The position numbers and the translations under genes were made by a program. Below the pieces are notes generated by a model that was not told where the DNA came from, ran no database searches, and was given only the letters and a program-made list of their open reading frames with translations. Shown in pieces: positions 57,609-64,000 of a DNA stretch of 64,000 bases. This DNA comes from Psychrobacter sp. Pi2-1 (GTDB taxonomy: Bacteria; Pseudomonadota; Gammaproteobacteria; Pseudomonadales; Moraxellaceae). Each line of letters opens with the position of its first letter. Positions within the stretch are counted from its first letter, which is position 1. Where the stretch lies: the NCBI RefSeq assembly GCF_904846645.1, contig NZ_CAJHBO010000011.1, positions 1 to 64,000 of the forward strand, in the 5' to 3' direction.

Positions 57609-60446
57609 CTAGCCTGCTTCTTTGCTCTCAGCAGCCAATTGACGTAGTACATAGTGTAATACGCCGCCATGACGCACATACTCGCGCTCTTTTGGCGTTT
57701 GTAGACCGACATTTACCTCAAAGGTTTCTGCCGTTCCGTCAGCACGTGTAGCCGTGACAGTGGCGGTTTTACTCTCGCCATTGTCCAGACCTGTGATGCT
57801 AAGCACTTCAGAACCATCTAGTTTGTAGGTTTCTGCATTTTGACCATCTTTGAATGTCAATGGCAATACACCCATACCGACAAGGTTTGAGCGGTGAATA
57901 CGCTCAAACGAGCTGGTCAACACGGCTTTTACACCTAGCAAAATAGTACCTTTAGCTGCCCAATCACGGCTCGAGCCTGAGCCATACTCTGACCCGCCCA
58001 ATACCACGAGCGGACGCTTATCTTCTTTATACTTCATCGCTGCGTTATAGATAGGCATTTCTTCTCCATCTTGTAGCGTAGCTCTGTCGTCTTTGAAGTA
58101 ATAAGTGTAGCCGCCCTCTTTGCCACCCATCATTGTGTTTTTGATACGGATGTTGGCAAAGGTACCACGAGTCATGACTGCATCATTACCACGGCGCGAG
58201 CCATAGCTGTTGAAGTCTGCTTCCATCACACCGCGCTCTTGCAAGTACTTACCTGCTGGTGAGTCTGGATCGATATTACCTGCTGGTGAGATATGATCGG
58301 TGGTGATTGAGTCACCAAACAGACCTAAAATACGCGCGCCTTCGATATCAGGGATACCTTCTGGCTCCATAGTCATACCATCAAAGAACGGTGGGTTTTT
58401 AATATACGTTGACCCTTCATCCCATGGATACAATTGGCTATCCGCTGAACTAATTGCGTTCCACGCGGCACTACCATCAAACACTTCGCCATAGTTCTTG
58501 CGGAACATATCAGCATCAATATTGTTGGCAATTAACTCGTTGATCTCTTCTGAAGTTGGCCAGATGTCTTTTAAATAAACATCATTGCCATCTTGATCCT
58601 GTCCTAGTGGATGAGTGGTCAGATCGATATCGACAGTGCCTGCCAATGCATAGGCAACGACCAATGGTGGTGAGGCTAAGTAACTGGCTTTGACATGCGA
58701 GTGAATCCGACCTTCAAAGTTACGGTTACCAGACAGTACCGCTGCCGCGACCAAATCATTTTCTTCAATGCCTTTTTCGATCTCTTCTGACAATGGTCCT
58801 GAGTTACCGATACATGTCGTACACCCATACCCTACTAGATAGAAGCCTGTTTTTTCTAGCTCATCCATCAGATGGGTTTTTTCTAAATAGTCGGTGACCA
58901 CTTTAGAACCGGGTGCGAGCGATGTCTTAACCCAAGGCTTGGCTTTGAGACCTTTTGCAGCCGCTTTTTTGGCCACTAGACCTGCACCAATCATTACCGC
59001 TGGATTGGAAGTATTGGTACAAGAAGTAATGGCGGCAATAACTACCGATCCGTCTCGTAGCTTGTGTTGTTTGTCATCGATGCTGACATTTGAAAAGACA
59101 TTGTTTGCTGGCGCATAACCTGCGTTATCATCACTGGTATCAACTTCGATATTCGGTTCAGCCGCCAAGTGTTCAGCTTGCTCTTGCTCGCCGCCTTCTT
59201 GGTCAAAGCGTATTTTGCCTTCTACTTCTGACTTGCGATCTTTGGTCATTCTCTCTAACGTTTCGCCAAACTTCTCATGCATATCAGATAAATTGATACG
59301 CTGCTGTGGCAAGTTTGGACCAGCTAGTGCTGGCTGTACTGACGATAGATCTAGTTCTAACTTACTTGAATAAGTCGCCGCAGGTGTATCGGCGTCGTGC
59401 CATAAGCCTTGCGCCTTAGCATACTTTTCAACCAGCTCAATCTGCTCTTCGTCACGACCAGAGAGACGCAAGTAATCAATCGCCATTTGGTCAATTGGAA
59501 AAATACCACAAGTCGCACCGTACTCTGGTGACATATTGGCAATAGTAGCGCGGTCCGCTAACGGCATGCTATGTAAGCCTTCGCCATAAAACTCAACGAA
59601 CTTACCAACTACGCCATGTGCACGCAGCATTTCAACGACACGTAGTACCAAATCGGTCGCCGTGACGCCTTCGGTTAGCTTACCTTTTAGCTCAAAGCCG
59701 ACCACTTGCGGAATCAGCATCGAGGACGGTTGACCTAGCATCGCGGCTTCAGCTTCAATACCGCCCACACCCCAACCAAGCACACCGATACCATTAATCA
59801 TCGTAGTATGGCTATCTGTACCAAATACTGTATCTGGATAAGCCGTCAGCTCGCCATCAACGTCCGCTGCCATCACGACACGAGCTAAATACTCAAGGTT
59901 AACCTGATGCACGATACCTGTCGCTGGCGGTACCACGACGAAGTTTTCAAAAGCTTGCTTGCCCCAATGCAAAAACTCATAGCGCTCATTGTTACGCTTA
60001 AATTCAATTTTTTCGTTCAAATCTAGCGCATCTTCGCGGCCATAAGCATCGACCTGTACAGAGTGATCGACGACTAGCTCACTAGGGATAAACGGATTGA
60101 TCTGCTCAGCCTTTCCGCCAAGCTCGACCACTGCATCACGCATCGCCGCCAAATCGACTACTGAAGGTACACCAGTGAAATCCTGCAATACCACACGCGC
60201 TGGCATAAAGGCGATTTCTTTTGACGCTTCAGCGCCTGCATCCCAGTTGGCAACCGCTTCGATATGGTTTTTGCCAACCGACTGGCCACCGTCTTCGTTA
60301 CGCAATAGGTTTTCTAGTACCACTTTCATACAAAATGGTAGTGTCTTGATATGCTCATAAGTTTCAGTCAGCTTTGGCAGGCTGTAGTAGGCATGTTCCT
60401 TGCCAGCAACCGAAAGGGTGTCTTTTACATCAAAAATATCACTCAT
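57609..60446 (-). CDS. acnA: Aconitate hydratase A
   Basis: AcnA isomerises citrate and isocitrate in the TCA cycle using a [4Fe-4S] cluster. The 945-residue IRP1-like enzyme includes FGTDSHTTMINGIGVLGWGVGGIEAEAAML, the cluster Cys residues in ITSCTNTSNPAV and YGCTTCIGNSG, and GDSITTDHISPAGNI. The C-terminal swivel has VVLGGSEYGSGSSRDWAAKG and ERIHRSNLVGMGVLPL. An insertion of about 45 residues rich in Glu/Gln/Asp follows the linker after QRINLSDMHEKFGETLERM. The start at 60446 is preferred, with AAGGAAGCTATC in front. Confidence 0.97.
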   Translation of the reverse strand: MSDIFDVKDTLSVAGKEHAYYSLPKLTETYEHIKTLPFCMKVVLENLLRNEDGGQSVGKNHIEAVANWDAGAEASKEIAFMPARVVLQDFTGVPSVVDLAAMRDAVVELGGKAEQINPFIPSELVVDHSVQVDAYGREDALDLNEKIEFKRNNERYEFLHWGKQAFENFVVVPPATGIVHQVNLEYLARVVMAADVDGELTAYPDTVFGTDSHTTMINGIGVLGWGVGGIEAEAAMLGQPSSMLIPQVVGFELKGKLTEGVTATDLVLRVVEMLRAHGVVGKFVEFYGEGLHSMPLADRATIANMSPEYGATCGIFPIDQMAIDYLRLSGRDEEQIELVEKYAKAQGLWHDADTPAATYSSKLELDLSSVQPALAGPNLPQQRINLSDMHEKFGETLERMTKDRKSEVEGKIRFDQEGGEQEQAEHLAAEPNIEVDTSDDNAGYAPANNVFSNVSIDDKQHKLRDGSVVIAAITSCTNTSNPAVMIGAGLVAKKAAAKGLKAKPWVKTSLAPGSKVVTDYLEKTHLMDELEKTGFYLVGYGCTTCIGNSGPLSEEIEKGIEENDLVAAAVLSGNRNFEGRIHSHVKASYLASPPLVVAYALAGTVDIDLTTHPLGQDQDGNDVYLKDIWPTSEEINELIANNIDADMFRKNYGEVFDGSAAWNAISSADSQLYPWDEGSTYIKNPPFFDGMTMEPEGIPDIEGARILGLFGDSITTDHISPAGNIDPDSPAGKYLQERGVMEADFNSYGSRRGNDAVMTRGTFANIRIKNTMMGGKEGGYTYYFKDDRATLQDGEEMPIYNAAMKYKEDKRPLVVLGGSEYGSGSSRDWAAKGTILLGVKAVLTSSFERIHRSNLVGMGVLPLTFKDGQNAETYKLDGSEVLSITGLDNGESKTATVTATRADGTAETFEVNVGLQTPKEREYVRHGGVLHYVLRQLAAESKEAG

Positions 60447-60743
60447 GATAGCTTCCTTATCGTTGTTATAAATCCTGGACATAAATTATTATAAGTCTAT
60501 GTATGACTAGTGGCTCAATAAATGATTGATCTGTCTTGAATCAATATCGCAGTTTCGCAAAACTGTCTGATAGAAGTCAGTGTTAACAAAAGAGATAATC
60601 ATATCTATAGTGATTAACAGAAACTTCCTTTTACCATAACAAACATACAAGGCTTTGTTAACGTCTGGACGTTGTCGAATCGTGGCACAATCGTAAACGT
60701 AACAACGGTTTAGCGAGCTATTCTCAAGCAATCCTCTTCCTAT

Positions 60744-61814
60744 TTATTTTTTGTCTTTTTTACGTCGTCCACTGCGGAACACGTAGCTGTCCTCATAGAA
60801 GTCAGTATCTGCATTTTCTGCCCAAAAATGCGGCACCCCTAAAATCGGTAGCGGCGCAAGCTGGCGCGGTTTGACGTCATCATTTGATAATAATGTGTCC
60901 ATGTATTCGGCAACTTTGTCATCCAAATAGCGCATACGTTCAGCTAACGATAAGGTAAAGAATTCTTGTGCAACGTGAATGACAATGCTGTGAGCGCATA
61001 GAGGTTTGCGTGGGTGTACCAACTGCTCAAGCAGGGCATGCCCAAAGATATAAACTGCGGCTTGAGCGCTGTTATCAGGCTGGGTTGGGTTATCCCATTT
61101 AGCACGTGGTTTCACCAAACTTGCCTGCCAGTCAAAACTAACCAACGCCTCACCGATACTAGCATCAGAAGTCACCAGCACGGCGCCATTCTCATCAAAG
61201 ACAGTAATAGTGTCACGCACACGTCCTCGTCGCTCATTGATGCCTTGCTTGGCAATCTCTAGCATATGATAGTAATTGAGCATAGCCTTAGTCTTTGGGA
61301 AGGTCAGCCAAATACTGCCATTAAACAAATCATGCAAGTTGTCCCGCGTCGGAATATTGCCGCTCGTCCCGATAAAATGCTCGTAAGCTTCGCCATCGGG
61401 CAATGCATTTTGAGAGACGAATTGTAGCGTCTGAGATTTGTGGTCATGAGCTGGTTTGGTATGTGGTAACGGCTGTTGCAAATGTTCAGCCTGCTGCAGC
61501 ATCGCCGTTTTTAAGACTTTGGCAATCGTGTCAGGCGTATTGATGTCAGAAGCATTTATATCGTGTCTATTTGGACTTTTCACATTATCCAAACCTTTTG
61601 AATCATTCGAACCATCCAAGCTATTTCTCTGTGATTTCGAGTGACTAAGGCGCTCAATCGTGTTGCTGATATAACTCAATTGAGTGATATGCGATAACCA
61701 AGGCATTTGCCAGTCAATGGTAGCAAAGCTGTGATCAAGCTGACCTTCTACTACAGGTAGCTGCTTAGTATGAGTATCAGAGTTAAGTGTGGCGGGTAAA
61801 TCATTGGCAGGCAT
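60744..61814 (-). CDS. DUF3025 family protein
   Basis: The 356-residue protein has the DUF3025 core: AYEHFIGTSGNIPTRDNLHDLFNGSIWLTFPKTKAMLNYYHMLEI. RRGRVRDTITVFDENGAVLVTSD and AAVYIFGHALLEQLVHPRKPLCAHSIVIHV follow. It has no signal peptide or membrane segment. Between residues 55 and 130 lies a low-complexity insertion rich in Ser, Asn and Asp (HSKSQRNSLDGSNDSKGLDN). The function is unknown. It stands alone, converging on nothing, upstream of acnA in the same direction. Confidence 0.88.
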   Translation of the reverse strand: MPANDLPATLNSDTHTKQLPVVEGQLDHSFATIDWQMPWLSHITQLSYISNTIERLSHSKSQRNSLDGSNDSKGLDNVKSPNRHDINASDINTPDTIAKVLKTAMLQQAEHLQQPLPHTKPAHDHKSQTLQFVSQNALPDGEAYEHFIGTSGNIPTRDNLHDLFNGSIWLTFPKTKAMLNYYHMLEIAKQGINERRGRVRDTITVFDENGAVLVTSDASIGEALVSFDWQASLVKPRAKWDNPTQPDNSAQAAVYIFGHALLEQLVHPRKPLCAHSIVIHVAQEFFTLSLAERMRYLDDKVAEYMDTLLSNDDVKPRQLAPLPILGVPHFWAENADTDFYEDSYVFRSGRRKKDKK

Positions 61815-61940
61815 AGAAGCTCTCTCTTACAGGCTATCTCTATTAGACGTATGGGCGGTCTATGGTATCATGGTGCGCTTTTTTACTGCTAGATACGCCG
61901 CTCGAAAGGACTTTTTGAGCGCTATGGAAGAATGAGTTTT

Positions 61941-62657
61941 ATGGCAAATTTTAATACCCACTTAAATGTCGCCTTTATGGTCAGCGGCACACTGAGTTTG
62001 ACGGTTTATAAAGCTGGATTGATTGATGATTCAGGGTTTTTGGTGTGCGTAGCGCTTGGTACTATCGGTGGATTGCTGCCAGACTTAGATTCTGATAATT
62101 CAACACCGATTAAGCTCGGTTTTAATATCACCTCGTTTATATTTGCCTTTGGGCTGGTCATGCATTGGCGTAGTGACTTGAGCTTACTGGCATTGATAGT
62201 ATTGTGGCTAGCAGGCTACGGTTTTATGCGTTACGTGGTTTTTCATATTTTTACTACTATGACGGTGCATCGCGGCGTCATCCACTCTGTGCCGTATATG
62301 GCAATACTGGGATTGGGGTTGACGTGCCTAAGTTATTATGGCTTGCACCTACCACTGACGACTAGCTGGTTTTATGGTCTGTTTTTATTTGGTGGCGCGA
62401 TGGTACATTTGTCATTGGACGAGCTGTATAGCGTCAATTTGTCCAATATGAAAATGAAGCGCTCATCGGGCACGGCGATGAAGTTTTATCAGCCAAAAGA
62501 CAAATGGTGGTATTTGCTCTTATATACTATCCTTGCGCTACTGGTATATGCCGCCCCGCCTTTTGAAATGTTTTGGTCACGACTAAGTGATCCTTCCGCA
62601 TGGGCGCAGCTCAAAGTCGGCATATTGCCAGAATTAATAAAAAGCATGCTGCAATAA
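61941..62657 (+). CDS. YdjM-like membrane-bound metal-dependent hydrolase
   Basis: The 238-residue protein begins MANFNTHLNVAFMVSG, a conserved metal-site start (His), then GTIGGLLPDLDSDNST, FTTMTVHRGVIHSVPYM (HRG motif) and GAMVHLSLDELYSVNL. These residues mark the LexA-binding, inner-membrane YdjM/DUF457 hydrolase family. Six or so hydrophobic segments indicate membrane insertion. Substrate unknown. The start at 61941 fits the family; an ATG at 61932 is nine bases earlier. Confidence 0.88.
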   Translation: MANFNTHLNVAFMVSGTLSLTVYKAGLIDDSGFLVCVALGTIGGLLPDLDSDNSTPIKLGFNITSFIFAFGLVMHWRSDLSLLALIVLWLAGYGFMRYVVFHIFTTMTVHRGVIHSVPYMAILGLGLTCLSYYGLHLPLTTSWFYGLFLFGGAMVHLSLDELYSVNLSNMKMKRSSGTAMKFYQPKDKWWYLLLYTILALLVYAAPPFEMFWSRLSDPSAWAQLKVGILPELIKSMLQ

Positions 62658-62716
62658 AGTTATCAAAAGACCATTAAGCCTAAACGAATAAGCCCAAACA
62701 AAAATTAGAGTAAAAC

Positions 62717-63292
62717 ATGCAATCTTACCCAGATACTTGCCCGTGCCAAATTAATCCAACAGCAGAGACGACAGACGCTCCGCTATCCTATCCAGACTGC
62801 TGCCAGCCATATCATGATGCTTTTTATAATAATGAGGTTGATAAAGCAGATGGTATAAAAGCGGAGACAGCCAAACGGCTTATGCGCACGCGCTATAGTG
62901 CCTTTGTACTCATAAAACCAGAGTATATCATCAAGACCACAGTGCCTGCTCAGCAAACATTACTTGATGTTGCAGCGATTGAAAGTTGGGCCAAAGAGAC
63001 AGATTGGGCAGGATTAGAGATTGTAGAGCACACGCCAAAACTGGGTAAACGTCATGCACAGGTTGAGTTTAAGGCTTATTTTAAAAGCTCTGAGGAAACA
63101 ATAAGTGGTTTAGAAGAAAAAATACAGGCGCATCATGAGTTGTCCACCTTCGTAAAGGTAAAAAGCAAAGCTAATCAAGATGCACGTTGGTACTTCTTAG
63201 ATCCGACGGTTGCGATGACTGTGAGCCAAAAGCAACCGTGTATTTGTGGGTCGGGTGAAAAGTTTAAACGGTGTTGTGGGGGTTATATTTAA
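62717..63292 (+). CDS. YchJ-like SEC-C domain protein
   Basis: The 191-residue protein has the N-terminal CPCQINP...DCCQPYH motif of YchJ, a central NTF2-like region (TAKRLMRTRYSAFVLIKPEYIIKTT) and a C-terminal zinc finger KQPCICGSGEKFKRCCGG, the SEC-C motif also found at the SecA C-terminus. The role is not established. It lies 59 bases after the YdjM-like gene and may share its transcript. Confidence 0.9.
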   Translation: MQSYPDTCPCQINPTAETTDAPLSYPDCCQPYHDAFYNNEVDKADGIKAETAKRLMRTRYSAFVLIKPEYIIKTTVPAQQTLLDVAAIESWAKETDWAGLEIVEHTPKLGKRHAQVEFKAYFKSSEETISGLEEKIQAHHELSTFVKVKSKANQDARWYFLDPTVAMTVSQKQPCICGSGEKFKRCCGGYI

Positions 63293-63316
63293 ACAACATT
63301 AGATATCTATTAACCG

Positions 63317-64000
63317 CTAAACACTCGCCCCAACCGCGCGTGCAATTGCAATACCTTCATCAACGGTCAAAAATTTACGCTGGCTTGGGCTGTCTTTATA
63401 AATGACGTCACCATCTTGAAAGATTAAGCATTCATTGACGGCGAGCTGCTGCCATTTTTCATTTTCAGTCAATGGCACGGTGACTAGAATAGTAACTTTA
63501 TCCGTATCTGTAGTCACATCACCAAAGTTAATCGCCATATCATCATCAGCGAGTTTCGCTTCACCAAATGGCGCTTTACGCGTGAGATAAAACAGCAAGC
63601 TACCTGCATAAGCCAGTTGCCACCTGCCATTCGATATTAAGCAGTTAAACAACCCATTGGCGGACAGATAACGACATTGCGTGGTCAAAAAATTAAACAA
63701 CGTTTTGTCATCAGGACGCGACTTAAAGCTGCTTTTTAGACGATTGACCAAATAACAGAATGCCATTTCTGAGTCAGTATTGCCGACTGGCTGACAGTGT
63801 GAGGCATTGCCGTTGTCTTGTAGGCGCTGACAGCGTTTGATAAATTCGCTATTCATCTGCCCATTGTGCGCAAATACCCACTGCTCGCCCCATACTTCAC
63901 GGACAAAGGGATGCGTGTTTGCCAAACAATTCTGCCCTTGCGTCGCTTTACGAATATGCGCGATGACATTCATAGCTTTGATTGGATAATTATTGACCAA
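63317..64000 (-). CDS. Class II glutamine amidotransferase (YafJ-like), truncated by window
   Basis: This is the C-terminal part of a class II glutamine amidotransferase: VIAHIRKATQGQNCLANTHPF, WVFAHNGQMNSEFIKR and GNTDSEMAFCYLVN are the conserved blocks of the glutaminase domain. The N-terminal catalytic Cys lies beyond 64000, so the start cannot be given. The YafJ type is a stand-alone glutaminase domain of unknown acceptor. It converges on the YchJ-like gene. Confidence 0.88.
   Translation of the reverse strand: MVNNYPIKAMNVIAHIRKATQGQNCLANTHPFVREVWGEQWVFAHNGQMNSEFIKRCQRLQDNGNASHCQPVGNTDSEMAFCYLVNRLKSSFKSRPDDKTLFNFLTTQCRYLSANGLFNCLISNGRWQLAYAGSLLFYLTRKAPFGEAKLADDDMAINFGDVTTDTDKVTILVTVPLTENEKWQQLAVNECLIFQDGDVIYKDSPSQRKFLTVDEGIAIARAVGASV

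Overview
The window looks like a chromosomal segment of a Psychrobacter-type gammaproteobacterium (Moraxellaceae). The basis is inference from gene content: a BfmR/BfmS two-component pair close to the Acinetobacter one, the dksA-gluQRS pair, a dcw cell-wall cluster split into two blocks, MurD with the GSNAKST loop, and moderately AT-rich DNA. Nearly all of it is housekeeping sequence. No CRISPR array, prophage module or complete defence system is visible.

Region 1 (1-1.8 kb) is the end of an accessory segment: the 3' part of an IS3-family element, an HsdS (type I restriction specificity) gene that has lost its first target-recognition domain at the IS boundary, a perfect 17-bp-arm palindrome, and the last third of thyA without its start. 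folA follows, so this is probably the distal edge of an island inserted in thyA. Region 2 (1.9-9.9 kb) holds folA, uvrC, a DUF3360 membrane protein, a DUF4442 hotdog protein and the rpsP-rimM-trmD-rplS operon. Region 3 (10.3-15.7 kb) carries an EnvZ-like orphan kinase, a 59-residue membrane miniprotein, and bfmS and bfmR separated by an intrinsic terminator and a 22.8-copy hexanucleotide repeat. Region 4 (15.6-23.9 kb) is the complete F1Fo ATP synthase cluster (atpBEFHAGDC), with atpI behind its own terminator.

Region 5 (24.1-31 kb) is the zinc-uptake locus (znuA divergent from zur-znuC-znuB, with a Zur-type operator), then cpdA, dksA and gluQRS. Region 6 (31-39.5 kb) has murD-ftsW, a SulP anion transporter with a universal stress protein, and glnK-amtB behind a sigma-54-type promoter. 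Region 7 (39.5-45.2 kb) is a looser region: DUF2147 protein, secreted nuclease, tRNA-Ser, a dead M20-peptidase relic, a lipoprotein, a secreted His/Lys-rich protein and rlmA. Region 8 (45.3-53.9 kb) is the dcw block rsmH-ftsL-ftsI-murE-murF-mraY. Region 9 (54-64 kb) holds gltX with tRNA-Ala and tRNA-Glu, a LysE-type exporter, acnA, and DUF3025, YdjM-like, YchJ-like and YafJ-like genes.

Functionally, the two cell-wall blocks make and insert lipid-linked peptidoglycan precursors at the septum. gltX, gluQRS and tRNA-Glu concern glutamate charging. zur with the znu genes, and glnK with amtB, are self-contained nutrient-sensing modules. I found no convincing undescribed multi-gene system. The most unusual signals are small: the bfmR-bfmS spacer, the thyA-disrupting island edge, short tandem-repeat arrays in several intergenic regions, extended basic or acidic tails on division proteins, and a pseudogene remnant.
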